From positions 13,744,397 to 13,808,396 of the forward strand of contig NC_061790.1 of assembly GCF_022458985.1 (NCBI RefSeq): a stretch of 64,000 nt of DNA, written 5' to 3'. Below, piece after piece: positions 24,734 to 37,527 of the stretch. The notes beneath the pieces were generated by a model. That model was given only the letters and a program-made list of their open reading frames with translations, did not search any database and was not told the origin of the DNA. The DNA comes from Mugil cephalus (taxonomy: Eukaryota > Chordata > Actinopteri > Mugiliformes > Mugilidae). Both the position numbers and the translations under genes were made by a program. Each line of letters begins with the position of its first letter. Within the stretch, counting starts at the first letter, position 1.

Positions 24734-27700
24734 TTAGCGTCCCATGGTTGGCATGGTAACAGCCGGGCTCGTCACTGTGGCATCCTCAGCCTTCCACTGA
24801 GAAGTCACAGTCTTGATCTGAGTGTAGAACTGGATGCCCTGGTGGTAAAGAGATCAAAGACATGTCAGCAATCCAAAATTGTGGAAGCGCCTGCTTTTTT
24901 TTTTTTTTTTCATGACACAGTATCCTGATGATCTAAGCCCAGGGTATGTACACGAAGCTTGAAGTTAATTCAAGCTTCTCAATATTTTTTAAAACCTCAC
25001 CACCACTTTGAATTGTAACCGTTTACATCAGTGACACCTTTAACTTAACAGTTTTAGTTTAAGATACAGACTATAGACTTCTATCATACAACTATGGATA
25101 TAATGATCACTGGTTTCATGATAAACCGCAGTAAAATTCCTGATTAGTAATACCATTTAATTTTTTATTATCATTAAAACCATGTGATAACTTTGGTCAC
25201 AATAATTGTGAATTGAAATTTTCATATTGTCACATCTCTACATCTACATGAACAGAATTGAAATAGGCTGGGAGAATAAATCGAAGGCAAAGGTTGAATA
25301 CATGTTTAGAGTAAACACTTACATGAACTCAAAACTAGTTTACACGTAGCGTTGCCGTGACACCCATAGCCACCATGAGGTCAGTAAAGATGAGACAGTC
25401 CTACTAACCGAGGTCTTCGCTGTCGCTTCAGGTGCGGCTACCAGTGGTGGTGTAACGTTAACGCTAGGTTGTGGTGGCGCAACACTATTGGCACAGAGGC
25501 AGCTGCCATTTGGCGGCACAGAGAGTGCCAGGGCGTACTCAGGGCATTTGTGCCTCTGAATTTCCGTCCCCGTACACTCTGGCGCACTCAGACAATTTAC
25601 GAACATGCCCATAGTAGTCCAGTTTTTATCTTACCAGTTGATCTTTGTTTTTTAATAAACGAATAAATTCATACGCTTTACCAATGTTTTTGGACTCGAA
25701 TGTAAAATTTACCTCAAAAATACCTTCAGATTTCAGGACCTTATAGAGTCATGATAAGACTAATACTTTTTAAGTGTCTTCATTTCCCCAAAATTGAATC
25801 ATCAACTTTTAATACTTTTCAAGACCCCGTGGATTTTACTTTTGTTTACCTGCTTGCCATAGAAGTTGGTATCTCCTCTGAATGAACCTCTGGAGCCAGT
25901 GAAGGAGAACATGGGAAGGGGGACGGGGATGGGTACATTCACGCCAATCTGCACAAACATATAGACTTCATTATTAATATTAAGAAACAAAAACACTGCA
26001 CAATACATCAGGGTTCAAAGTTTAACTTGCATAATCTTCTTCCGAGTGTCCTACTAGGATTTACAGCTCTAGAAGGATTTTTTAAAATCTTCTAACAAAG
26101 TGTTAAAAGGTCTCACACAGGTGACTCACCGAGTACCAAAATAGCACCAAAAGGTGACGAATCAGGATGTACCTGGTTTGAAAGCCAAATCTTCAACAGA
26201 CCATAAGCAACATTTCTCACCTGGCCAACATCCACCTCATGTGTGTATTTGCGTGCTGTGGCTCCATTGGTGGTAAAGATGGCGGTGCCGTTGCCGTAAG
26301 GGTTTCTGTTGATTAAAGAAATGGCGTCATCGAGGCTCTCGGCCTCCAGGACGACAAGCACCGGCCCGAAGATCTCCTCCCTATAACATGTCATGTCAGG
26401 CTGGGAAAAAAAAAAAACAAACAAAAAAACACAACGCAGTGTGATTTTAGAAGAGTTTCTTCGATCACTTAATAATTTCTACAGGAGGTTTAGTTTTGTA
26501 TATTGTTAACAGGACACATGGTACCAGTAGCTTTGCATAAGAGAAGTGAAAAGTGCTTTCAATGCATTTTGTAATAACTTCTATTTTAAGAAGCACAGTG
26601 TTTAACACTCAACACAGGGGACAATGTCATCTTGAGAACAGTGCATGCTATACTGCTTGGCCAAAAAAAAAAAAAAAAAAAAAAGTCACATACTGTAATA
26701 TTTCATTGGACTGCGTTTAGCTTTGATTACAGCAGCATTCTCTGTGGCATTGTTTCAATAAGCTTCTGCAATGTCACAATATTTATTTCCATTCAGTGTT
26801 GCGTTCATTTTTCACCAAGGCCTTGTATTGATGATGTGACAGTCTGAGTACTGCACAAAGTCTTTTCCAGCACATCCCAAAGATTCTCAATGGGGTTCAG
26901 GTCTGGACTCTGCGGTGGCCAATCCATGTGTGAAAATAATGTCTGAACTTTGCCTAGTTAAATCCAGGTGAGGACTTATTTTTTTGGCCAGGCAGTGTAT
27001 TAGCTGATACTTTTATAGGTCTGGAATGTCGTCCATCTGTTTTACAAATTACTCCAACCAAAGCACCAACCAAGAAACTAAACTGGCTGAATGTTATTAT
27101 TTTGAGCCTCCTCGAAGAACATTGAGCTCTGGAGGAAAACTGTACATTTATTTGATCAAAAGACTTTAAAACAGTTATTACGTGTGTGTCTTTCACAGAA
27201 ATTAACAGTCCTAGCTCACCGTAACACCGCCTAAGATGGTGGGTCCGACAAAGTTGCCGTTTTCATATCCCTTGACATTGACTTTTCTTCCATCCAGCAG
27301 CAACTTGGCGCCTTCGTCCACCCCGCTCTGGATCAGTGACTCTACCCTGGCCTTGGCGTCAGGAGAGATCAGGGGACCCACATCTGCACCGGGCTGATCG
27401 CCTTCAGGACAACATTTCATGTCACATTTAGTATTAAAATGCATACGAAAGGATACCACTTGAAGCGTCTATCAAAGACATTTTCACATTGACACAGTAG
27501 CAAAAGGAGTTACCTGCGTTAACGCGTAGTGATTTGGAGCGCTCCACCAGCTCTGGGACCCATTTGCGGGACTCCCCGACAAAAATAGCAGTGGAGAGAG
27601 CCATGCAGCGCTGGCCAGCTGCTCCAAAGGCAGCACCCACCAGCTGGTTGATGGTGTTCTCTTTGTTGGCATCCGGCATCACCACACCATGGTTCTTGGC

Positions 27701-30700
27701 ACCCTAAGCATAAAAACAAAAATGTAGGACATGCCTCTGGAGGATTTCTCCAATAGACAGCAGGACATCAAACAGAGGAGGCGCAGAGCTAATCACGTTT
27801 ATCAGTGATTGACGGCTCAGCGCCGAGCTGCTGTCTTGGCAACAACTGCTCTAAGTACTCAGTATCTATTTTCATTATAACAGTACAAACACATTTTCAA
27901 TATGTGAGCTATTATAGACAGTAATGAGTTCCCACATGTAAGTGCTGTACATTCGTTCTGTTACAATACCATGTTGGATTGCACTCTTTTGCCGTTCTTG
28001 GAGCCTCGCTCATAGATGTACTCTCCAGCCTGGTTGGATCCCACAAAGCTGATTGCTTTGATGGCTGGATGGTCACAGATGAAGTTCACCGCTACACAAA
28101 GAAATAAGAAAAACAACATGTAAATCCTTTCTTTTTTTAATCTGTGCCACCCCCTCAAGACCCAATACAAGAGCAAGGCTGATGCAGAGACTGAAACCTG
28201 CTCCAAACGCCTGCAAGTTACTTATAGACACAGGCAGCACAAATTATGGAAATTTGTTATCTGCAGTGCCAGTGGGTACTGGGTAGATATTTCACCATTG
28301 TTTATCACACGTTGATAATATGTGCTTTGAATAAACAGCGAGTCACACACACACACACTTACCTGCGTGCTGGCCGTGGATGATGTTCATTGTGCCGTCT
28401 GGCGCCCCGGCGTCCTGGAGCAATTTGGCCAGAAGCATGGTGCATCCTGGGACCCGCTCAGAGGGCTTCATGAGGTAGGTGTTGCCGCACACCATCCCAA
28501 TGGGGAACATCCACAGAGGGATCATGGCGGGGAAGTTGAAAGGGGCGATGCCAGCGCACACCCCGATGGGCAGGCGGTACGTGTAAGTGTCCATGTCCTT
28601 GGTGATGGAGGGCAAGGTTTCCCCCAGCATGAGCGACGTGATGCTGCAGGCGTGCTCCACCACCTCTGATGGGTGAAGATAAATGATTCAGTCAGCCAAT
28701 GAAAACACGCAGCTATAAATAAGAAAAAAAAAAAGTGCGCTGCAGCCTTATGCTTAAGAATAAAACCCTTCTAGTTTTATTATAAAGTAAACGGTTGTAA
28801 AACTTGTGACAACTTCAAGCACCATTAACCCCAGTAATGAAGGAAATCAGTAAAGCTGGCAGCACGCCTGCAGATGTCGCCTGTCTATCGGCTGATAATA
28901 GAAAAGTTAGCAGGCCAGAATAATTTGGGCATCCTCAAACTGGGATCGGTACCAACTACCAAAAAAAAAAAAAAAAAACATTTGGCAGCGCCTCCTTGTT
29001 ATGAGAACCAAACTACATCTTCTATTTGCGAGAGCTCTTAAACAAAGTGTCAATCAGTTAGAGGAGCTGCATAATTATCTTCATATTGAATACAACGGAA
29101 AGACTGCAAAGTGCTTTACACTGGGCAGAAAACACACTAGGTAGTAACATTAGGACTGAATACTTTAATGCCACAGGAATACATCTTTATATGGCAATGA
29201 GGACAAAAGAGTCCTGCAATAGTCAAATTGACTATTGCAGGGAGTGTCTGGTTACACAAATAACAGAGCTATCAAACTTTCATGCAAAACATCCATGAGT
29301 GCCGACTATACGCCAGGATTAGGATACTATGGTATAAGCAGCAGCTTCAACATGTGAATCTTTTCCCTGTTATGCAGTCAGGGCCACTCTAATCCAATCA
29401 GGATATTAAAACTCAACTGTGCAACTACAAGTCAAGCCAAAGCGTTACTTACGCAGTCCTCTAAATACATCGCCTTCCGCATCTGCCAGAGTTTTGCCCT
29501 GCTCCAAGGTGATTATTTTAGCCAGTTCTTTCTGAAATATTAGAGGGATAAGTGAGGATCAACATAGGATAAGACATTAACAGTGACATGTGGTCGGTTT
29601 CCCTACCAAGTTGTCCTTGATGAGCTGCTGGTAGCGCAGGAAGATCTGCTGCCTGCTCAGGATGGAGGTCTCGGACCAGGAGTGGAAGGCTCTGGAGCAG
29701 GAGTCCACCGCCGCCAGCATCTCCTCCTGAGTGGCTTTGGGAACACGTCCCACCACTTCATTAGTGGCCTGAGGAGAAACAAACAGTCCAAACAGACAGG
29801 TTGACTGAGAGCAAGGCAAGCCATTACTTTGTATTACTGCGTGTACATTCATCTCATCAATATTAATAACCAAATATTTGTTTTCAATCCTTTACAGGTT
29901 TTAGCTTTTATGTGATCAAAGTAGATGGAAATATCTGCACGCTATAATCACCCATCACTGCCATGCTAGAGAGCTTGTACTCAACCGGGCTGGACTTTCA
30001 GAGGATATAAAACATGAAGGGCTGCCTCACTGTACAAATTAGGCTATTAGCAATTGGCATATCAAGACGTATTTCCCCTTGCCAATGTTCACGAGAAACT
30101 GCCGCTAAATTACACCGGTTATTTGCAGCCAGATCCTGTTACACCAGCCTGTGTGTGCAGCCGGCTGGGTACAGGTCATTGATGGATACTTACCGGGTTG
30201 TGAATGTCAAGCCACTCGGATGTGTTGGACTCGACAAACTTGCCGTCGATGAACAGCTTGGTGGTGGGCTAGAGGATCACAGAAACATATGGTTTAATCT
30301 CATCCGGCCTAACATCACTAGTAAGTTCACTGAGGACATGCATCAATCATCAACACATGTACTGTACAGAATCCTTTTAAAGCATTTCAGATGACTACAC
30401 AGAATGCAGTTGTGATTCATTTTGGAATCAAAAACCTGAGCAGAGACTCGAAAAACGAATTACTGCCTTAATCGGACTATAACAGGAGAACTTAAGTGCA
30501 TGTAAACACGTTACTCGGAGTTCTCATTATCCGACTGAGACACCCAGATAATGCGATTGGAATCGGAGTTTTCATCGGATAATGCGTGTGCGCATGCTCT
30601 ACCACCGCTGCGCTGGCGTGTGACCCCGGAACAAAAACGTCCAAGAAAGCCGATCGCAGAAGAAGAAGAAGAGAAACGGAGCCGTCCGAGGGATAGCGCA

Positions 30701-33700
30701 GATCTCACCTGCACCAGAAGTAGCGTGAACATTACGTATAAGATTAAAAAATGTACTATTCCATTGTTTTGTTAAATGCCGCTGCTCATGAACGACTCTT
30801 GTTAATTATATAAAGTAATAGTTCACCTGGAAATCGGGCCGTATTAATGTGGTATTAACCCGCTGAAAAGACACGTAATCGCCACCTAGTGTGGAGGAGG
30901 AGAACAGTTATTCGATAGAAAACCAGGACAAGGACTGTAGTGAGAAAGTAAAATTTTGAGCATAGCTGAGCTCTGCATGTAAACGCACTGACCTTTATCA
31001 TATATCCTACATTAGCCTTAACCTGATAACATAGCTCCTACTGCTTCTAAGCAGGTTTGCCTGATTGTGATTATTGTGATACTGACAGAACAATCTACTA
31101 AAAATATAAAAGAAAACTGCAAATTAATTACAGACATAATGTTCTAGGGGACCTATGGGAAGTCAAGGTTCAAATAGGAAACTGTGGGTAAAAACCCATC
31201 AGAAACGTCGTTGCAAAACTCTACAAAGTCCTTTTTAAATGCCTTTTGGATTACCATGAGCTGGACGATTGAAAACCTTCACAGACAATATCCAACAGAG
31301 TACTGTTGCAGAATACTAGCGGAGTATTCGTGTGCATGTAAGTCTACTGGCTGAGTCCTTTGACAGAGGCAAGCAATATCCATGCATTGAGAGAGAGTGT
31401 GTAACTATGCCAACGTTCATCACTGATTGTGGTAATGTCAATGTTCATCCAGGATTCAAATGGTGCGTTGATGTTCAAGCAATGGGAATTTCCCATATTC
31501 TTAAAACCACACAACAGATATAAAGACCAGGTGTAAATAAGCATGCCAGGAAAATAAATGACCCAACAATACATAAATAATAAATGCTGCAATAAATAGC
31601 TAAATAAAGACCAAGGCTACAACTTTTGAGTGCAGTTTGAAGTGAGTTAGACACTGGAATCGTCTCATTCCAGTGCCGTGAGGCTGAAATGTCTTTTTTA
31701 CTGCCAATAATATCTGTCAATCACTACATTTATGCATTCTTTTTACAGTAAATGATTTATTCTACTGACAGCAAACCTTGCCCTGCTGAATGTCCTATTA
31801 ATAGCAGCCAGCGCTGAAGGACTCTGTTTCATTTGTTCTGTCTGTCAGCTGACAGATTGGCTCATTTAAATATTCATTATGGCATTTATTTATTTATTTC
31901 ATCATTTATATCACTGGCATTTTCATTCTGAATTGAATAACATGACATCCCAGATAAAGCAGCAACCTGTGTCAGTTCCTCTCTTCTTCTGCTTTAGCAC
32001 GTGGATGTAGGGAGGCTGCATGTGTGGTTGAAGCTATAAATAAGATCTAGCATATAGTGCCTTGTACGAACACAGGACATCAGTCGATCTGTGTATTTAT
32101 ATGGTTTCTATAGTGGTGTGAAATTTGCTAGCCACACCCAGGCCTGATTACTGCCACACCTGTTCTCAATCAGGAAATTACTTGAGCTGCCTGACAAAGT
32201 GCAGTAGACCAAAAGATCCTCAAAAGCTAGACATCATGCTGAGATCCAGAGAAATTCAGGAACAAATGAGAAAGAGATGAATTGAGATCTATCAGTCTGG
32301 AAAAGGTTATAAAATAATTTCTAAAGCTTTGGGACTCCAGTACCACATTGAGAGCCATTATCCGCAAATGTCGGAACGTTCCCAGGAGTGGCCGGCCGAC
32401 CAAAATTACCCCAAGAGCACAGTAACGACTCATTCAAGAGGTCACAAAAGACCCCACAAAAAAATCCTGAACTGCCTCACTTGCCTCAGCTAAGGTCATT
32501 GTTCACAACTCCATCATAAGAAAGAGACAGGGCAAGAATTGCCTCATGGCAGAGTCCAAGACAAAAACCACTAAAAAAAACAAAAACAAATGAAGACTTT
32601 GTTGTGGTCTAGTCAAAGACCTGACCTGGATCCTAATGAGATGCTGTGGCGTGACCTTAAAGTCGTCCATGCAGGAAAACCCTACAATGTTGAATTACAA
32701 CAAGTCTGCAAAGATGAGTGGACCAAAATTCCTCCGCAGCGCTGTACAAGGCTCATTGCAATTTATCAGGAACGCCAGTTGTTGCTGCTAAGGGTGGCCC
32801 AACCAGTTATTAGGTCTAGGAGGCAATCACTTTAACACGAGGCAATGTAGGTTTGGATTTTGTTTTCCCTCTTTTATAACAACCTTCATTTAAAAACTGC
32901 ATTTTGTGTTTATTTGTGCTAGCTTTGACTAATTTCCCAAACTATGCTTTGGGCTGATGTCATAATAAAAGAACGTGTGCATTAGTCATTCACAAGGAAC
33001 TTTGCAGTAACTTTGATCTCAGAAGATGAGTGGTGAGCTTCATTATAGCATATATTTAACAAGACCTTTTTTGGAGCAGCAAGCAAGCAAGTGGTATCAC
33101 AAATCACAATTTTTTTTGATCATATTTTTTGTTTTGACGGTGCAGAATGATCGATGTCTTATGGCAGACATTTATAGGTCAAAAAGATTTTCCAAAGCAA
33201 TAAGAACATGAAATTGGAGTTTCAAGGTACATGAATGTGAATTATGCAAGTGTATTATATTTATAAAATTAATTCTGCCAACATGTCTAAAAATAATGAT
33301 TTGCCATCATGTGGTGGTGTGTGTGTGTGTGTGTGTGTGTGTGTCTTAACAATGAACAAATCAAGCTGTCACAAGCTGAACGCTCTTACCACCGAGGAGG
33401 AGTAGCACATGCGACCCAGCTGAAAGGGGGCCTGCAAGAAACAAAACGCAAGAGCATTATTGTCTTAAATTCACATTTAATTCATGGTCCAAACAAGGTC
33501 TAATGAATGAGTCACGTGTGCATGCTCATTGTTATTCCCGTTCAATGCAAAAAAAACCCAGCCATTCCCTACTTACCTGCCTAACTTAAACTAGCATACT
33601 TAAATGTGTGCAAAATGAGAAGTGGGCGGTGTGCAACGTGTGTGTAAGGCAAAGACTTTGCTAGCTAACAGCTCACGTTGTTAGCCGCTTTGAGTTGCAT

Positions 33701-33803
33701 AAGCACACAACCAAAACAACAGCTCTGCAAAAGGCACGAAGAAACTCGCACGAATCTGCATTACCTTCTTATTTAAAAGCGACCGGAGGAGAATGGCTGC
33801 CAT
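24734..33803 (-). CDS. aldh6a1: Methylmalonate-semialdehyde dehydrogenase (acylating), mitochondrial
   Basis: Coding exons in gene order: 33803-33765, 33431-33390, 30268-30194, 29768-29607, 29531-29453, 28665-28363, 28091-27970, 27703-27514, 27401-27220, 26400-26221, 25948-25850, 24838-24734; 525 residues (human 535). The N-terminus [13 protein letters not shown] followed by [16 protein letters not shown] is a typical mitochondrial presequence. The nucleotide-binding block [12 protein letters not shown] and KPSERVPG are present, and the active cysteine is Cys307 in [21 protein letters not shown] and [18 protein letters not shown] are ALDH6 blocks; the end is VTMPTMGR. The family oxidises methylmalonate and malonate semialdehydes to propionyl- and acetyl-CoA in valine and pyrimidine breakdown. 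The gene is divergent from samd15 across about 540 bases. Two introns hold Tc1 relics. No break is seen in the frame. Confidence 0.97.
25340..25615 (-). other. Unexplained open stretch in an aldh6a1 intron
   Basis: A frame of about 90 codons on the - strand stays open within the penultimate aldh6a1 intron (24839-25849). It is GC-richer than the rest of the intron and encodes a Cys- and Pro-containing peptide (for example [20 protein letters not shown]). It contains AACGTTA-type bases common in fish repeats. I do not recognise a domain. It is most likely a repeat insertion and is not part of the aldh6a1 frame. Confidence 0.3.
26651..27000. mobile_element. Non-autonomous Tc1-like element in aldh6a1 intron
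   Basis: Left end TACTGCTTGGCCAAAAAAA and the reverse complement of the right end, TACACTGCCTGGCCAAAAAA, form matching terminal inverted repeats, bordered by TA as in Tc1/mariner insertions. Inside, 'tgtggcattgtttcaataagc' (in two parts) and 'caatggggttcaggtctggactctg' (in two parts) are remains of a transposase gene read from the - strand (the PDLNPIE region). At about 350 bp it is internally deleted. It sits between two aldh6a1 coding exons. Confidence 0.75.
29213..29241. repeat. 29-bp perfect palindrome
   Basis: CCTGCAATAGTCAA at 29213-29226 is the exact reverse complement of 29228-29241, with a single central A. It lies in an aldh6a1 intron and is not linked to a recognised element. Confidence 0.85.
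30430..30990. mobile_element. Probable non-autonomous DNA transposon (MITE-like)
   Basis: The block lies in aldh6a1 intron 2. Near its left edge is AGTGCATGTAAACACGTTAC (30494-30513), and near its right edge TGCATGTAAACGCACTG (30975-30991), giving related terminal motifs. It has its own CpG-rich composition with repeated ATAATGCG/ATTATCCG motifs, unlike its surroundings. I recall similar sequence in many fish genomes but cannot assign a superfamily. Confidence 0.35.
32110..32965 (+). pseudogene. Degenerate Tc1-like transposase element
   Basis: The left end reads atagtggtgtgaaa, a terminal repeat I know from fish Tc1-like elements. The N-terminal helix-turn-helix region (about 32235-32540) is frameshifted. 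The central part, including the first catalytic aspartates, is missing. The C-terminal part at 32590-32817 is still open and shows [14 protein letters not shown] and [11 protein letters not shown], hallmark Tc1 transposase blocks. A downstream non-coding tail matches the same family. The element lies in aldh6a1 intron 2, on the strand opposite to that gene. It cannot encode an active enzyme. Confidence 0.85.
33317..33344. repeat. (GT)14 microsatellite
   Basis: An uninterrupted GT run lies in aldh6a1 intron 2, 46 bases from the coding exon at 33390-33431. In the gene's sense it is an AC run downstream of that exon's donor. Confidence 0.95.
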
Positions 33804-34341
33804 TGTGGAGTGTCAGGTGTCTTTTACCAGCTCCGAAGCACCTTCAGCCGACCCACAGAACGTCGGGAGTGCAGAACTTCAGCTCTCGGGAATGCTCCAG
33901 GAAGGCAGAGCGACGGGATGCGATGCTGCGCTTTTATCAGATATACAAGAAATATTGGCGCGGGTTTCCCCCAAGGATCAGCGATGCAGATGATTTGTTG
34001 ATCTGCGAAAGCTGCGCGGCAGTTCATTCGCTGTGACCGTTCCTTGTGGGCGGGACAAAACTCTCACAACAACCAATCACTCAGCGCTAAACACCAGCCG
34101 CCCTTATTTCCTAGACGCTGATTGGCTCGCTACGAGCAACACTAACCTAAGTGGTCTCTTCGCTTGATTGACCCTTAAAAGAAAAACATTTTTTTTTTCT
34201 TTTTGCTTATGTCGTTCTTAAAAAATCTGCACAAATCGGCATTTACACTTTGTTCGAACAAATTTTTTAAACTTTTTTTTTTCTAAAAATGTATAAATCG
34301 TGGCGTTTAACTGTTTCTATGGCAACACGCTTACAGGCAAC
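33804..34341. promoter_or_regulatory. Divergent promoter of aldh6a1 and samd15
   Basis: The start codons of aldh6a1 (-, 33803) and samd15 (+, 34342) are 538 bases apart and point away from each other, so this interval must hold both promoters unless untranslated exons lie elsewhere. It contains a GC box (GGGCGG, 34048-34053), CCAAT at 34073-34077 and an inverted CCAAT (ATTGG) at 34121-34125. The layout is typical of a TATA-less bidirectional promoter. Start sites are inferred. Confidence 0.6.
34313..34326 (+). promoter_or_regulatory. samd15: RFX X-box motif upstream of samd15
   Basis: GTTTCTATGGCAAC fits the X-box consensus RYYNYY-N(1-3)-RRNRAC exactly, with a two-base spacer. Its last base is 16 bases before the samd15 start codon. 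X-boxes bind RFX factors and are a hallmark of promoters of ciliary genes. Confidence 0.6.
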
Positions 34342-35658
<1,317 letters not shown>

Positions 35659-35679
35659 GACACGACGTAAATCAGAGCA

Positions 35680-35685
35680 ATAAAG
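35680..35685 (+). terminator. samd15: samd15 polyadenylation signal
   Basis: AATAAA begins 22 bases after the samd15 TGA stop, giving a 3' UTR of only about 40 bases. Confidence 0.6.
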
Positions 35686-35699
35686 GAGCGCAGCAAAAG

Positions 35700-36825
35700 C
35701 CAAGGCATGTCAGTGTCATTTAGCATCACCAGCTGTCAGGTTATGATGACTCCACTGAGACATTCACAGTGGGTTACATGTAGGCTTCGCCATTAACACT
35801 TCCCACCAGCAAAAACCTAGTGTAAGAAAAAATATATACATATTAATCATTTATTCCTCTAGGCTTTCTGCTGACTGCAACATGTGTTCATTCTGACACT
35901 AATATGAAATTAACTACTGTGAATCTGCAAAGAGATTGAAACAACAAAGACTGAGCACAACACTTGTTCATACGTGTGCACGAGTTTGTCTCGACACAGC
36001 TGCTATGATCAACGTTTCGAAGAGCTCTTGCACAGTTCTGGATAACTATGAAGGCTTTAACCACTTAGGCTTTTCATATTGATCTCAAGTGGATGCGTTG
36101 TAACTGGATGGAGCTATTGATCCGGTGGAGAAATCCTCGGGGCAATTCTGTGGATGACAACAAACACCTATTTCAAGGTGCCAGGAGGCCCTGGAGGAGT
36201 GCAGATCATTGTTCGCGAGAATAGGAAAAAAAAAAAGTGCAGTACTGCACTCCTGTACTGTAACAGAGTTGGGCACATACTTTGCCAACTTGCACAAAAG
36301 GCCGTAAGATCATTGCATCAGATAGTGATGGGTCCAGTGCCAAGCAGACCCGCAGGGAGCCGGGCCTTTCTGTTTCAGCCAACTCAACACTTTCTTGCCA
36401 ATAATCTATGCAATACATGCAGAAATGTTCCGCTATAGGCTGCTATATTTGGCTTCACCTAGACCTAATGTATTGGACGCGGTTTTTATCTAAAGCATTT
36501 AAATAACAGCCTCGTTTGAGTTATTCCCTAACTCATTTTTCACCCTGTTAAATCTGACCATCCCTTTGTCTCTAATTGAATTTAATTCTCTGAGATTATT
36601 ATAGGTCTACTGCGTTTTCTTGCAGTGGAGTTCAATCTACATGAATAAATTATGAAGCCTGCCTGTGAGATAGGCTGGGAGGCACTGCATCTGTCTATGC
36701 ACACAAATGGTCTCTGTGCAACTCAGAGCGCACCGATTACCATTCCGAGCACAGTACCTCTGGTCAGAAATGGAGCCGGGTCGGTGGCTGACAGTGGTCC
36801 GGGGGCAGAAGGAGGGAGGGAGGGG
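35700..36825. other. Intergenic, no gene seen
   Basis: AT-rich spacer between samd15 and the lrfn5 5' region. No coding block, RNA gene or complete repeat was recognised. A small imperfect inverted repeat (GTGCAGTACTGCACTCCTGTAC) occurs around 36237-36259. Confidence 0.5.
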
Positions 36826-37407
36826 GGGATATATTATGGCAGCAACCTTTCAGTCAATCTGGATTAACTCACACTGAGCCTTGTATCGCCAGCAAAACCC
36901 CGTAAAAGCGACGCGAACATCTGGCCGGATTCAGCGCAGCACCAGTCACTCAGCAGCGCTGTAGATATTAAAGCAGCCCGTCGCTACAAAGGCGTTTTCT
37001 CCTCTGGAGGTGCATACAGGCGGATGCGCAGTAGATGCGATCGCACAGCTGCAGCCTCCGAGCCACACTGGGACCCTTCAGGTTGCGTTTTGCAATTTTT
37101 ATTCCAAACTAAAGCGGACGTCTTACAAACATTTAACCGGCGTGAAAAGGGATCGCAGAGGAGTCGTCCTTTATCTGCTGGTTATGGATTTCTTGAAGGG
37201 CATCGCCGGTTTCGCAGGCCGTCACATGTTATAGGAGCCGAGACGCGTGTTTCGGGACACCTGAATTATCTCCAAGAGGCACCGTCGGTCCCATTTTTTT
37301 TTTTTTTTTTCTTAGGCAAACCGCTCTCAGAATGCTCTCATCACTCCTGGTGGAAAATCATCTCAATCCCACCCTCCTTTGACTCGGCTTGATGTTTCAT
37401 CTGCAAG
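36826..37407 (+). promoter_or_regulatory. lrfn5: Candidate lrfn5 promoter and untranslated exon
   Basis: This block is CpG-richer than its surroundings. It starts with a TATA-like GGATATATTATGG (36827-36839) and ends in a good donor, CTGCAAG|GTAAAT, at 37407/37408. The first coding exon of lrfn5 has a strong acceptor at 42512-42513 and so needs an upstream untranslated exon on the same strand; this is the best candidate in the 7 kb between samd15 and lrfn5. It is inference from composition and a splice site only. Confidence 0.35.
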
Positions 37408-37492
37408 GTAAATCAATGATTTGCGGGCTGCAATTGCCGTGGATTGCACCCTCTGAACTATTTTAGGGGACGGGGAAGCTGCCTTTCAAGAG

Positions 37493-37494
<2 letters not shown>

Positions 37495-37524
<30 letters not shown>
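37495..37524. repeat. (A)30 homopolymer
   Basis: Thirty consecutive A residues, not preceded by a recognisable retroposed gene. Length is prone to sequencing error. Confidence 0.95.

Positions 37525-37527
<3 letters not shown>

Noticed and set aside
30551-30775. Charged open frame with a run of Glu and Arg in aldh6a1 intron 2
   Set aside because: It lies within the probable MITE-like insertion, has overlapping frames on both strands and no splice sites linking it to a gene.
33793-34036. Open frames on the + strand starting MAAIVECQ at 33793 and nearby
   Set aside because: They begin antisense to aldh6a1 coding exon 1 and run through the divergent promoter. They resemble neither LIN52 nor any family, and three overlapping frames are open, which is typical of GC-rich promoter DNA.
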